DNA of 64,000 bases. Source: ZC4RG30 sp965652645. Lineage in GTDB: Bacteria > Pseudomonadota > Gammaproteobacteria > Steroidobacterales > Steroidobacteraceae. The DNA lies in assembly GCA_965652645.1 (NCBI GenBank), contig CBFGXE010000013.1, forward strand, positions 1 to 64,000. The letters run 5' to 3'. The notes below the pieces were generated by a model. The model saw only the letters and a list, made by a program, of their open reading frames with translations. It ran no database searches and was not told where the DNA came from. Position numbers and translations under genes: made by a program. Of this stretch, positions 44,788-54,638 are shown piece after piece. The stretch's first letter is position 1. Each line of letters opens with the position of its first letter.

Positions 44788-45446
44788 ACGTCACGCGGCA
44801 CGCCGGCATCGGCATGACTTCCGCGCGCACCCGCGACCGCCTGGTGCAGCGCCTGCGTGAGCAGGGCATCCACGACCTGCGTGTGCTGGAGCGCATCCGC
44901 AACGTGCCGCGGCACATCTTCGTGGACGAGGCCCTGGCCAGCCGCGCCTATGAAGACACCGCGCTGCCCATCGGCTGGGGACAGACCATCTCCCAGCCCT
45001 ACATCGTCGCGCGCATGACCCAGGCGCTGGTCTCCGGCGGGCTGCCGGAGAAGGTGCTGGAGATCGGCTTCGGCTGCGGTTACCAGACTGCCGTGCTGTC
45101 CCCCTTCGCCCAGAAGATTTTCTCCATCGAGCGCATCGAGCCGCTGGTGGCCAGGGCCAGGCTGCGCCTGAAGGAACTGGGCGTCCGCAACGTGAAGCTC
45201 AAGCACGGTGATGGCATGAAGGGCTGGCCCACGCAGGCGCCATTTGACGGAATCCTCGTCGCTGCCGCGCCGCTGACGCTGCCTGATGCATTGCTCAACC
45301 AGCTCGCGGTGGGAGGCCGGCTGGTGGTGCCCGTGGGTCCCGAGGGCCAGCAGCAGCTGCTGCGCGTGACGCGGCGCGAATCGGGACTGCAGAAGGAAGT
45401 GCTGGGGCCGGTGGCCTTCGTGCCGATGCTCGGCGGCGTCAGCTGA
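44784..45446 (+). CDS. pcm: Protein-L-isoaspartate O-methyltransferase
   Basis: Starts repair of damaged aspartyl residues using SAM. 220 aa. The active-site serine lies in GQTISQPYIVARM (S70). Motif I reads VLEIGFGCGYQTAVL (91-105); the Thr and Ser usual in EIGTGSGYQ are Phe and Cys here, while the glycines are kept. In many gammaproteobacteria nlpD and rpoS follow; here a 371-base gene-free stretch follows. Confidence 0.94.
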   Translation: MNVTRHAGIGMTSARTRDRLVQRLREQGIHDLRVLERIRNVPRHIFVDEALASRAYEDTALPIGWGQTISQPYIVARMTQALVSGGLPEKVLEIGFGCGYQTAVLSPFAQKIFSIERIEPLVARARLRLKELGVRNVKLKHGDGMKGWPTQAPFDGILVAAAPLTLPDALLNQLAVGGRLVVPVGPEGQQQLLRVTRRESGLQKEVLGPVAFVPMLGGVS

Positions 45447-45571
45447 AGGCCCCGGCGAGCCCTATTCGAGACTCGGCGGGCCGAAATTGCCTAACGCCAA
45501 AGCAGGGGTGAGGTCAAGGGCTTGCGTGCTCAACTGAACGCTGCTTTACTCTTGTAGCCGTTCGGCGACAG

Positions 45572-45756
45572 GCTCACCGGACGAAGGCACTGAAGGGAGA
45601 GGGGACTCAAGACGGGTTTGGACAACAAGTAAAACGGGTCGATACAAAAACAAGAAAAATCGCGCTATCAACCAATGATTCGAGTCTGTCAGCTCCGATA
45701 ATTGGTCGAACTGGATCTTCAGCTTCCGCAAACTTCAGTGCCTTCCTCCGGTGGGC
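45572..45756. repeat. AT-rich element bounded by 24-base inverted repeats
   Basis: The left arm 45572-45595 and right arm 45733-45756 are inverted copies matching at 22 of 24 positions; both share the core GAAGGCACTGAAG on opposite strands. The 137-base interior is A-rich, unlike the genome around it. I find no target-site duplication and no transposase. It could be a MITE-like insertion, a decayed element, or a transcribed structured RNA. Confidence 0.5.
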
Positions 45757-45769
45757 TTCACAAGCTCCA

Positions 45770-45794
45770 CCGCCCCTCCAGTCTGGAGGGGCGG
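45770..45794. terminator. Strong hairpin, possible bidirectional terminator
   Basis: A perfect 11-bp stem CCGCCCCTCCA / TGGAGGGGCGG closes a three-base loop. It lies between convergent pcm and the FKBP gene, where a shared terminator is expected. Neither strand has a T run after the stem, so it is not a canonical rho-independent terminator. A smaller hairpin, AGCCTG-AA-CAGGCT, lies at 45805-45818 against the FKBP stop. Confidence 0.4.
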
Positions 45795-45817
45795 CCCTGA
45801 ATCCAGCCTGAACAGGC

Positions 45818-46522
45818 TTACGGCGTCGCCGCCTCTTCCTCGTTGATCGCCAGCAGCTCAACGTCGAACACCAGCGTCGAGTTGCCGGGGATGTCGGCAT
45901 TGCCGCGTTCGCCATAGGCGAGCTCCGGCGGGCAGATCAGCTGCGCGCTGCCGCCGACCTTCATCTTCTGCACGCCCTCGGTCCAGCACGGGATCACCTC
46001 GCCCAAGCCGAAGTTGACCGGTGTGCCGCGCTGGATCGAGCTGTCGAACACCTTGCCGTTGATGTGCTTGCCCTCGTAGTGCACCGTGACACTGTCTTCC
46101 GCGGTGGGGGAGGCACCGGTGCCTTCCTTGCCGGGCAGGTACACCAGGCCGCTGGTGGTTTTCTCCGCGCCCGCCTCCGCGGCCCGCTTGGCCAGGTATT
46201 CCGCGCCGGCGGCCTTGTCGCGCTCGGCCGTGGCATCCATCCGCGCCTCGAACAGCTCCTGCAACTTGGGCATCAGCGCCTGCAATTCTTCTGTGCTCAG
46301 GCTCGGCTTGTCGCGCGCGCCGTCCGCCACGCCCGCGTTGACCATCAGCAGTTCCTTGTCGCTGAGGGTGAAGGCCTTGATGTTGAGCTGCTCGGTCATG
46401 ATCACGCCCAGCGCGTAGAGCGCCTTCTCTTCATCCGTCTTGGGCACGGCCTGCTGGGCCTTCTGGGCACAGCCGGTGATGAGGCAGACGGTGGCGAAGC
46501 TCGTCAGTATTGCGACACGCAT
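45818..46522 (-). CDS. FKBP-type peptidyl-prolyl isomerase lipoprotein (FkpA/Mip-like)
   Basis: 234 aa. A signal peptide with lipobox LITGC makes C18 the likely lipidation site. A helical dimerisation domain (about 25-125) precedes an FKBP domain (about 126-228: VTVHYEGKHINGKVFDSS, IPCWTEGVQKMKVGG, PPELAYGERG). Such proteins are envelope folding helpers. It is convergent with pcm. An upstream TAGACT on the minus strand could be a -10 element. Confidence 0.9.
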   Translation of the reverse strand: MRVAILTSFATVCLITGCAQKAQQAVPKTDEEKALYALGVIMTEQLNIKAFTLSDKELLMVNAGVADGARDKPSLSTEELQALMPKLQELFEARMDATAERDKAAGAEYLAKRAAEAGAEKTTSGLVYLPGKEGTGASPTAEDSVTVHYEGKHINGKVFDSSIQRGTPVNFGLGEVIPCWTEGVQKMKVGGSAQLICPPELAYGERGNADIPGNSTLVFDVELLAINEEEAATP

Positions 46523-46606
46523 GCGTTGGATCCTGGTGAGAAAAAAAGAGCGGCTAGTCTAGGCAAATCCCCCGGTGGCTGCATGGGCGCTTGCCTGAAG
46601 ACGGCT

Positions 46607-46975
46607 TCAGCCGGGGAACAGCAGGGCTGCCACGGCACGCTCCTCCTGCGCCAGCACGTTGTAGGTGCGGCAGGCGGCGCCCAGGTCCATCACTTCAAGG
46701 CCCGCCTGGCGGGCGGCCAGTGCGCGGCGCAGCAGCTTCACCACGCCGGCATCGAATCCGCTCCCGCCCAGCAGCACGATGCGCGGCTCCACCGGCCACA
46801 GCGGCGCCAGCGACTCCGCGGTGAGCTCTTTCGCGGTGGCAATCCATGAGTCATGCAACAGCGCCGGCGCGAGGATGAGGGGAGCGGTGAGCTGCCTGCC
46901 ACTGACCTGCACCACACCGGCACCATAGCGGCTGATGAGATGAATGCCGACGGGAAGCTGTTCGTGAAGTTTCAT
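46607..46975 (-). CDS. Mth938-like domain protein (DUF498 family)
   Basis: 122 aa, with the family pattern IHLISRYGAGVVQVSGRQL near the N-terminus and RIVLLGGSGF near 68-77. The human relative NDUFAF3 takes part in respiratory complex I assembly; bacterial members have no settled role. Start ATG at 46975. It is divergent from the RpfE-like gene with only 18 bases between, so their promoters would overlap or lie inside coding sequence. Confidence 0.8.
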   Translation of the reverse strand: MKLHEQLPVGIHLISRYGAGVVQVSGRQLTAPLILAPALLHDSWIATAKELTAESLAPLWPVEPRIVLLGGSGFDAGVVKLLRRALAARQAGLEVMDLGAACRTYNVLAQEERAVAALLFPG

Positions 46976-46993
46976 GCCGCTACGATACGCGAC

Positions 46994-48022
46994 ATGACAG
47001 TGCTGATCGCGATCCCGCGCCTGCCCGAGGCGGTGGACGAAGACGGGACGCATACCGAACTCCCCGGAATGCCCGCCCTGACCCGACTGCTGCGCCGGGC
47101 GCGGCACCTTGCACAGGCCCCGGACTGGCAGGCCGGCGTGATGCGGGCGCTGGGAATGAGGGGCCTGTCCGCGGCAGCGGTGGCTGCGGGAGCGCTGCCC
47201 GCGCTGCCCCCGGGGTCCGGGATCTGCTTCGCGGCGCCATTGCACGCCGTGGCGGGCATCAGCCGCGTACACCTGCCGCCGGGCGGGCGGCTGGAGCTCG
47301 AAGCCGGGGAGGATGCCGCCTGGCAGGCGGCATTCAATGCGGAATTCGCGACGGCCGGTGCGGCCCTGCATGCGACGGGGGAAGGGGGCGGCTGGTTGCT
47401 CGTGGCGCCTTGCGCTGCAGGTGCGCGTGATGCGTCGCCCGAGTTGCTGGCCGGTGCCGCGCTCGAACGCGCCCCGGCGGGCGATGATGCTCAACGGGCA
47501 CTGCGCCGGCTGGGCGCCGAAGTGGAAATCTGGCTGGCCTCGCATCCTCTCAACCACCGGCGCGAACGCCGCGGCGAGCCGGTGCTCAACGCCATCTGGT
47601 TCTGGGGAGGCGCACGCAGCCAGGCGCTGCCGACGCCGGGTGCCTTGCGCGGCATCGTCAGTGGTCGCCGCGGCGATGCCTGGCTGGCCGGCCTCGCCAC
47701 CTGGGCGGGAAAGACGGCGGTGCGCGCCGGAAACTGGGAAGCTGCCGCGCGGGCTGAGCCCGGCCTGCTGTCGGCCCGGCCGGGCGCAGGTGGCCTTGCA
47801 GTGGTCGTGCCGGAATTGCAGGCGGGGAAATCCCCGGCAAGCTACTGGCAGGAACTGGAGCGGTGCTGGTTTGGCCCGGCGGAGCAGGCACTGGCGGAAG
47901 GGGAAATCAGCACGCTGCAACTGCAACTGGGTGGCGCGGCCTGGCAGGTGCAACGCCATTCGCTGCGCCACTGGCTGCGCTGGGGGCGGCGACCGTGGTG
48001 GCAGATGGGAGCGCACACTTGA
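46994..48022 (+). CDS. RpfE-like / phosphoglycerate-mutase-like protein upstream of recJ
   Basis: 342 aa cytoplasmic protein without signal peptide. It resembles proteins annotated as RpfE or as cofactor-independent phosphoglycerate-mutase-like, with the typical NAIWFWGGARSQALP segment near 194-208. I see no full set of alkaline-phosphatase-superfamily metal ligands, so catalysis is doubtful. In Xanthomonas rpfE lies near recJ in the rpf cluster; none of rpfF, rpfC or rpfG is in this window. Its stop overlaps the recJ TTG by four bases. The start is ATG 46994. Confidence 0.65.
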   Translation: MTVLIAIPRLPEAVDEDGTHTELPGMPALTRLLRRARHLAQAPDWQAGVMRALGMRGLSAAAVAAGALPALPPGSGICFAAPLHAVAGISRVHLPPGGRLELEAGEDAAWQAAFNAEFATAGAALHATGEGGGWLLVAPCAAGARDASPELLAGAALERAPAGDDAQRALRRLGAEVEIWLASHPLNHRRERRGEPVLNAIWFWGGARSQALPTPGALRGIVSGRRGDAWLAGLATWAGKTAVRAGNWEAAARAEPGLLSARPGAGGLAVVVPELQAGKSPASYWQELERCWFGPAEQALAEGEISTLQLQLGGAAWQVQRHSLRHWLRWGRRPWWQMGAHT

Positions 48023-49746
48023 GCGCGATACTGCGGCGCCTGCAGCCGCGCGCCATCGCGGCCGACATCACACTGCCCGCTCATCTGCCACCCCTGCTGC
48101 GGCGGATCTATGCCGCACGCCGCGTGCGCGATGGCGCGCAGCTGGCCACCGGGCTGGCCGCGATGCTGCCGGTGGGTTCGCTGCCGCAGGTGCATGAGGC
48201 TGCGGCACTGCTGCTCCGGCATCGCGACCGGCGCGTGCTCATCGTGGGCGACTTCGACGCCGATGGCGCCACCAGCACCGCCCTGATGATGCATGCATTG
48301 GCCAACTGGGGCTTCGGCAGCGTGGACTTCCTGGTGCCGGACCGCTTCCGCTTCGGCTACGGGCTCACGCCGGGCCTGGTGGAGGAGGCCCGCACGCGCC
48401 AGCCCTCGCTGATCGTCACTGTCGACAACGGCGTCTCGGCGCTGGAGGGCGTGGCTGCTGCGCGCGCAGCCGGCATCGAGGTGCTGGTCACCGACCATCA
48501 CCTGCCCGGCGCGGCGCTGCCCGACACCACCGTGATGGTGAATCCCAACCTGCACGGCAGCACCTTCGGCAGTCGCGCACTGGCTGGCGTGGGCGTGGCC
48601 TTCTACGTGCTGGCTGCCCTGCATCGCCTGATGCAGGAGGAGGGATGCCTGCCGGCGGGTGCGAAGCCCGTCTCCTGGTGGCTGGACCTGGTGGCGCTGG
48701 GCACGGTGGCCGACGTGGTGCCGCTGGATGCGAACAACCGCGTGCTGGTGGCGCAGGGCTTGAAACGCATGCGCTCCGGCCACTGCCTGCCCGGCATCGC
48801 CGCACTGGCAGCCGTGGCGCGCCGCGAACTGGACAGCCTGGTGGCCGCGGACCTGGGATTCTCCATCGGCCCGCGCCTCAATGCCGCCGGCCGGCTGGAT
48901 GACATGAGCATCGGCATCCGCTGCCTGCTGGCGCAGGACCTCGCCAGCGCCGAGGTGCTGGCCAGGCAGCTGGACGAGCTGAACCGCGAGCGCCGCCGCA
49001 TCGAGGGCGACATGCAGGAGCAGGCGCTCGCGGCGGTGAAGGGACTGAAGGCCTGGGAGGATGGCGAGCGCCACGCGGGCCTGGTGCTGTTCGATGACGG
49101 CTGGCACCAGGGCGTGGTGGGGCTGGTGGCCAGCCGCATCCGCGAGCGCACCGCGCGCCCGGTGGTGGCCTTCGCGCCCGGCGACGGGGATGAGCTGCGC
49201 GGCTCGGCGCGCTCGATTCCCGGTGTGCACGTGCGCGACGTGCTGGAGTCGGTGGCCTCGCATCATCCCGGGCTCATCCTGCGTTTCGGCGGCCACGCCA
49301 TGGCGGCGGGCCTCACGCTCAGGCGCGGCGACCTCGATCGCTTCGCGCGTGCCTTTGATGCCGCGGTGGCCGACAGCCTGAAGGATGCGGAGCCGGATGA
49401 CGTGGTGTGGACCGACGGGGAGCTGGCCGAGGAGGAAATCTGCCTTTCCACCGCCCGGCTGCTGCGCGAGGCAGGTCCCTGGGGCCAGGGTTTCCCGGAA
49501 CCCTGCTTCCACGGCGAGTTCGACGTGGAGGCCCCGCGCGTGGTCGGCGATCGGCACGTCAAGTGCTGGCTCCGGCCTGCCGGTTCGCGTGCCCGATTCG
49601 ACGCCATCGCCTTCAACCTGCTGGACGGCGAGCGCTTCACCGCGCCGCCTTCAGGCCGGCTGAGGCTGGCCTACCGGCTGGACATCAACCACTGGCAGGG
49701 CGAGCGGCGGCTGCAGCTGCTGATCGAGCACGTTGAAATGCCTTAG
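48019..49746 (+). CDS. recJ: Single-stranded-DNA-specific exonuclease RecJ (TTG start)
   Basis: 5'-3' ssDNA exonuclease of RecF-pathway recombination and mismatch repair. 575 aa, against 577 in E. coli. DHH-family motifs: D78-F-D-A-D82 (VGDFDADGATST), D136 in VTVDNG, D159-H-H161 (VTDHHLPG), LVALGTVADVVPL, and the DHHA1 motif near RFGGHAMAAG. TTG 48019 overlaps the previous stop (TTGA) and has GGGAG 7 bases before it; in-frame GTGs at 47995 and 47998 are less likely. Confidence 0.93.
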   Translation: MSAILRRLQPRAIAADITLPAHLPPLLRRIYAARRVRDGAQLATGLAAMLPVGSLPQVHEAAALLLRHRDRRVLIVGDFDADGATSTALMMHALANWGFGSVDFLVPDRFRFGYGLTPGLVEEARTRQPSLIVTVDNGVSALEGVAAARAAGIEVLVTDHHLPGAALPDTTVMVNPNLHGSTFGSRALAGVGVAFYVLAALHRLMQEEGCLPAGAKPVSWWLDLVALGTVADVVPLDANNRVLVAQGLKRMRSGHCLPGIAALAAVARRELDSLVAADLGFSIGPRLNAAGRLDDMSIGIRCLLAQDLASAEVLARQLDELNRERRRIEGDMQEQALAAVKGLKAWEDGERHAGLVLFDDGWHQGVVGLVASRIRERTARPVVAFAPGDGDELRGSARSIPGVHVRDVLESVASHHPGLILRFGGHAMAAGLTLRRGDLDRFARAFDAAVADSLKDAEPDDVVWTDGELAEEEICLSTARLLREAGPWGQGFPEPCFHGEFDVEAPRVVGDRHVKCWLRPAGSRARFDAIAFNLLDGERFTAPPSGRLRLAYRLDINHWQGERRLQLLIEHVEMP

Positions 49747-49782
49747 AATCCGCGGCCATTCCCCGTTGCCCTGGATGCCCTG

Positions 49783-50884
49783 ATGCCCGTCGAGACTGGC
49801 CTGCTGAAGAAGACCCTGCGCGACCTGAGCGAGCGCGCCGCCTCGTTACGGGGGTTTCTTTGACTACGACACCAAGAAGGAGCGCCTGGAGGAAGTCTCG
49901 CGCGAGCTTGAGCTGCCGGATGTATGGAACAACCCGGAACGCGCCCAGGAACTCGGCCGCGAGCGTTCGCGCCTGAGCGCGGACCTCGCGCAGCTGGACG
50001 ACACTGCCTCGGCGCTGGCCAATGCCGGTGAACTGCTGGAGATGGCCGAGGCCGAGGACGACGCCGCATCCATCGGCGACATCGAGCGCGAACTGCCGCA
50101 ACTTGAGTCCCGGGTGCGCGACCTGGAGTTCCGGCGCATGTTCCGCGGCGAGATGGACTCGCACAGCGCCTACCTCGACATCCAGGCAGGCGCCGGCGGC
50201 ACCGAGGCGCAGGACTGGGCCCAGATGCTGATGCGCATGTACCTGCGCTGGGGGGCACAGCGCGGCTTCAGGACCGAGGTGCTCGATTCCAATGCCGGCG
50301 AGGTGGCGGGCATCAAGAGCTGCACCATCGCCTTCGAGGGCGACTACGCCTATGGCTGGCTGCGCACCGAGACGGGCGTGCACCGCCTGGTCCGCAAGAG
50401 CCCGTTCGATTCCGGCAACCGCCGCCACACTTCGTTTGCCTCGGTGTTCATCTCGCCGCAGATCGACGATGACATCAACATCGAGGTCAACCCGGCCGAC
50501 ATCGAGATGGACGTGTACCGTTCCAGCGGTGCCGGCGGCCAGCACGTGAACAAGACCGAATCGGCGGTGCGCCTCAGGCACGTTCCCTCCGGCATCGTGG
50601 TGGCTTGCCAGACCGAGCGCAGCCAGCACAAGAACCGCTCCACCGCGATGAAGATGCTGAAGGCCAAGCTCTACGAGCTGGAGGTCAACAAGCGCAATGC
50701 CGCGGCCAAGGTGCTCGAGGATTCCAAGTCGGACGTGAGCTGGGGCAACCAGATCCGCTCCTACGTGCTCGACCAGTCGCGCATCAAGGACCTGCGCACC
50801 AACGTGGAAGTGGGCGCCACCGACAAGGTGCTCGACGGCGACCTGGACCAGTTCATGGAGGCCAGCCTGAAGGCTGGGCTGTAG
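49783..50884 (+). CDS. prfB: Peptide chain release factor 2, with programmed +1 frameshift
   Basis: Reads UGA and UAA stop codons. The zero frame encodes 25 residues plus an in-frame UGA at 49861-49863 (CTT TGA C); a +1 shift there continues to 50884, giving about 366 aa. After the shift it reads DYDTKKERLEEV, as in E. coli RF2. The SPF anticodon-like tripeptide (RKSPFDSG) and GGQ (SGAGGQHVNKTES) are intact. The recJ-prfB-lysS order is shared with several gammaproteobacteria. Confidence 0.96.
49849..49863 (+). promoter_or_regulatory. RF2 autoregulatory frameshift site
   Basis: CGGGGGTTTCTTTGA: an internal Shine-Dalgarno-like G run, three bases, slippery CTT, and UGA followed by C, a weak termination context. 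This is the classic layout by which low RF2 promotes +1 shifting at CUU-UGA. Confidence 0.93.
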
Positions 50885-50886
50885 CA

Positions 50887-52415
<1,529 letters not shown>

Positions 52416-52419
<4 letters not shown>

Positions 52420-53231
52420 GCAGCGCGCTGCCGATCGGCGTCTTTGATTCCGGCATCGGCGGACTGAGCGTGCTGAAGGCCCTGGTGGAGCGCCTGCCCG
52501 GCGAGGACTTCCTCTACCTGGGCGACACCGCGCGGCTGCCTTATGGCACCAAGACCGCGGCCACCGTGGAGCGCTACGCGCTGCAGGCGGTCCATGCGCT
52601 GGTGCGGCGGGGCGTGAAGGCGGTGGTGGTGGCCTGCAATACCGCCTCGGCGGCCGCGCTGCCCGCGCTGGCCGCCGGCAATCCGGGACTGCCCATCCTG
52701 GGCGTGATCGAGCCGGGCGCCGCAGCGGCCGTCGCGGCGACCGCCAGCGGCCGGATCGCCGTGGTGGCAACCGAAGGCACCGTGCGCGGCGGCGCCTACC
52801 AGCGCGAAATCGAGCGGCGCCTGCCGGGCGCACGCGTAACCTCGGTGCCGGCGACGCTGTTCGTCGCGCTGGCGGAGGAGGGCTGGACCGATGGCGACAT
52901 CGCCGCCGCCGCCGCAGGACGCTACCTGGCGCCGCTGTTCGCGGATGCCGCGGCGGCACCGGATGTGCTGGTGCTGGGCTGCACGCATTTTCCCCCGCTG
53001 GCCGGCGCCATCCGCGGCGTGGTGGGCCCGCACGTGCGCATCGTGGATTCCGCGGTGACCACGGCGGGGGCGCTGGCTTCCCTGCTTGAGCACGGCGACC
53101 TGGCCTCGGCCGAGTCACGCGGCATCTGCCAGTTCCTGGTCACGGATGGAGAGGAGCGCTTTGCCCGCGTCGGGCCAACGTTTCTCGGCCGGCCCATTGG
53201 AGCCGGCGAGATCGAGCGGGTGAACCTGTAG
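52416..53231 (+). CDS. murI: Glutamate racemase
   Basis: Supplies D-glutamate for peptidoglycan. 271 aa. The two catalytic cysteines are C74 (VVACNTAS) and C189 (LGCTHFP); the N-terminal VFDSGIGGLSVL motif and YLGDTARLPYG are present. ATG overlaps the lysS stop (ATGA), suggesting a lysS-murI transcript. Confidence 0.96.
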
Positions 53232-53264
53232 CAGCGGCAGCGTGGCAGGAGGCACTATCCGCGC

Positions 53265-53630
53265 ATGTACGCCCTGCTTGTCCTGGTAGTGCACGTCGCG
53301 GTGAGTTCGGCTGCGGCCCTGGCCATTGCGCCCTACACCATCGACCCCGTGGTCACCCCCAGGTCCCTGTGGCTGATGTGCATGGGGTCCGCCCTGCTCA
53401 CGGTCATTGCCTTCGCCTCGACCGCGGCCTACCTCGGCAAGCGCATCAGCCCGGTATCCGGCGCGCAGGGCGGCCTGTTGTGCGGACTGGTCTGCGGCGG
53501 CGTGGCGGCCTTCACCGCGCGCGGCGTGCAGTTTTCATTGCTCATCTACCTGTCCCTGCTGGTGCCCACGCTGGTCGCCATCGTGCTGGCGGTGCTCGTG
53601 GACCGGTCGAAGTCCGGCTGGCAGTCCTGA
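53265..53630 (+). CDS. Small integral-membrane protein, unknown function
   Basis: 121 aa with four likely membrane segments (about 3-22, 34-57, 66-84, 89-112) and a short basic C-terminus. I do not recognise a family. It lies 33 bases after murI and 17 before nudC on the same strand; codon use resembles its neighbours. The ATG has AGGAGG about 13 bases before it (AGGAGGCACTATCCGCGC). It is probably real given length, hydrophobicity and fit in the gap. Confidence 0.6.
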   Translation: MYALLVLVVHVAVSSAAALAIAPYTIDPVVTPRSLWLMCMGSALLTVIAFASTAAYLGKRISPVSGAQGGLLCGLVCGGVAAFTARGVQFSLLIYLSLLVPTLVAIVLAVLVDRSKSGWQS

Positions 53631-53647
53631 AGGCGGCCGCGTCACCC

Positions 53648-54532
53648 ATGGATGATCCATTCACCGGCGCGTACCTGGATCGGCGTGCGGAGGCGCGGCT
53701 CAGGGCCGACTGGCTGGCGCAGGCGCAGGCCGACCCGGCCACGCGCTACGTGGCAATGTGGCAGGGAGCGGTGCTGATGCAGGCGGCAGGGGAGGATGGC
53801 CTCCGCCTGGCATTGTTGCCCGGCTCGGATCGTCGCATCGCCGCCATGCGCGATCCCGGGGAGCTGCTGCTGCTGGGCTGGTATCGCGGGCAGCGCTGCG
53901 TGCTGGTGGACCTGTCGGAGGAACTGGCGGTGACCCGGCCCGGCGAGCGCTTCGCCGAGTTGCGACCCCTGGCGGCGGAACTGCCGGCGGACGAGGTGGG
54001 GCTGCTCGCCTATGCACGCGCGCTGCACCTGTGGCGTGGCACCCATCGTTTCTGCGGCCGCTGCGGCGCGCCATTGCAGTCACGCCGTGCCGGGCACGTG
54101 CGCCACTGCGCTGCCTGCAACCACGACAGCTTCCCGCGGCTGGATCCGGCCATCATCGTGCTGGTGCGCGACGGGGAGCGGGCCCTGCTCGGGCGCCAGC
54201 CCGGCTGGCCGCCGGGGCGCTTCTCCACCATCGCCGGTTTCGTCGAACCGGGGGAATCCCTGGAGGATGCGGTACGACGCGAAGTACTGGAGGAGACCGG
54301 CACGCAGGTCCTTGAGGCGTGTTACCACTCCTCGCAACCCTGGCCGTTTCCGTCCTCGCTGATGGTGGGCTTCACCGCGCGCGCCCGGGCCGGCACGCCG
54401 GTGCTGCACGACGGGGAACTGGAGGAAGCCCACTGGTTCACCCGCGAAGAGGTGGCCGGCGGCGGCGTGCGCCTGCCGCCGCGCGAGGCCATCTCCCGCC
54501 GCCTGATCGACGACTGGCTGCAGGGCGGGTGA
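53648..54532 (+). CDS. nudC: NAD(+) diphosphatase NudC
   Basis: Zinc Nudix hydrolase that cleaves NADH and removes NAD caps from RNA. 294 aa. Zinc cysteines are C136/C139 and C154/C157; the Nudix box spans 197-219 (GFVEPGESLEDAVRREVLEE), and the NudC signature SQPWPFP is at 229-235. The ATG at 53648 gives a full-length protein but has no clear Shine-Dalgarno. A terminator follows. Confidence 0.94.
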   Translation: MDDPFTGAYLDRRAEARLRADWLAQAQADPATRYVAMWQGAVLMQAAGEDGLRLALLPGSDRRIAAMRDPGELLLLGWYRGQRCVLVDLSEELAVTRPGERFAELRPLAAELPADEVGLLAYARALHLWRGTHRFCGRCGAPLQSRRAGHVRHCAACNHDSFPRLDPAIIVLVRDGERALLGRQPGWPPGRFSTIAGFVEPGESLEDAVRREVLEETGTQVLEACYHSSQPWPFPSSLMVGFTARARAGTPVLHDGELEEAHWFTREEVAGGGVRLPPREAISRRLIDDWLQGG

Positions 54533-54537
54533 AGGGC

Positions 54538-54559
54538 TGCGGGAAACCCGCATTTTCTT
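54538..54559 (+). terminator. Rho-independent terminator after nudC
   Basis: A 6-bp stem TGCGGG / CCCGCA with loop AAA is followed by TTTTCTT. It ends the lysS-murI-nudC group and isolates the lipoprotein/protease/FHA group downstream. Confidence 0.7.
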
Positions 54560-54638
54560 CCTGCACCTGTACGACCCGGCGATGCGGAGGCACTATCGCC
54601 GCAACCGGCAGATGTGACCGGACGGGCCTGGGGGGCTC

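Larger units (their letters stand above)
45447..45817. other. Gene-free stretch between convergent pcm and FKBP genes
   Basis: 371 bases with no supported gene. It is plainly less GC-rich than its surroundings: 54 of the 120 bases in 45601-45720 are G or C. It contains a 24-base inverted-repeat pair (45572-45595 and 45733-45756) and, next to the FKBP gene, a perfect hairpin at 45770-45794. A 61-codon minus-strand frame (45546-45731, TTG start) exists but has no recognisable family. Both flanking genes end here, so no promoter is expected. Confidence 0.7.

Noticed and set aside
45489..45547. GCCTAAC at 45489-45495 resembles the outer core of an integron attC site
   Set aside because: No matching GTTRRRY core lies within a suitable distance, and there is no integrase or gene-cassette array.
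45546..45731. 61-codon minus-strand frame with TTG start and an AAGG upstream, containing a hydrophobic stretch
   Set aside because: It spans the inverted-repeat element, no family is recognised, and the C-terminal part is encoded by the repeat arm itself; kept as non-coding unless expression is shown.
45607..45915. 102-codon minus-strand frame overlapping the FKBP 3' end
   Set aside because: Out of frame with the FKBP gene and without a recognisable domain; part of it reads through the hairpin and repeat.
50042..50884. Annotating prfB from an internal ATG at 50042
   Set aside because: This would drop the conserved N-terminal domain; the frameshift explains the full gene.
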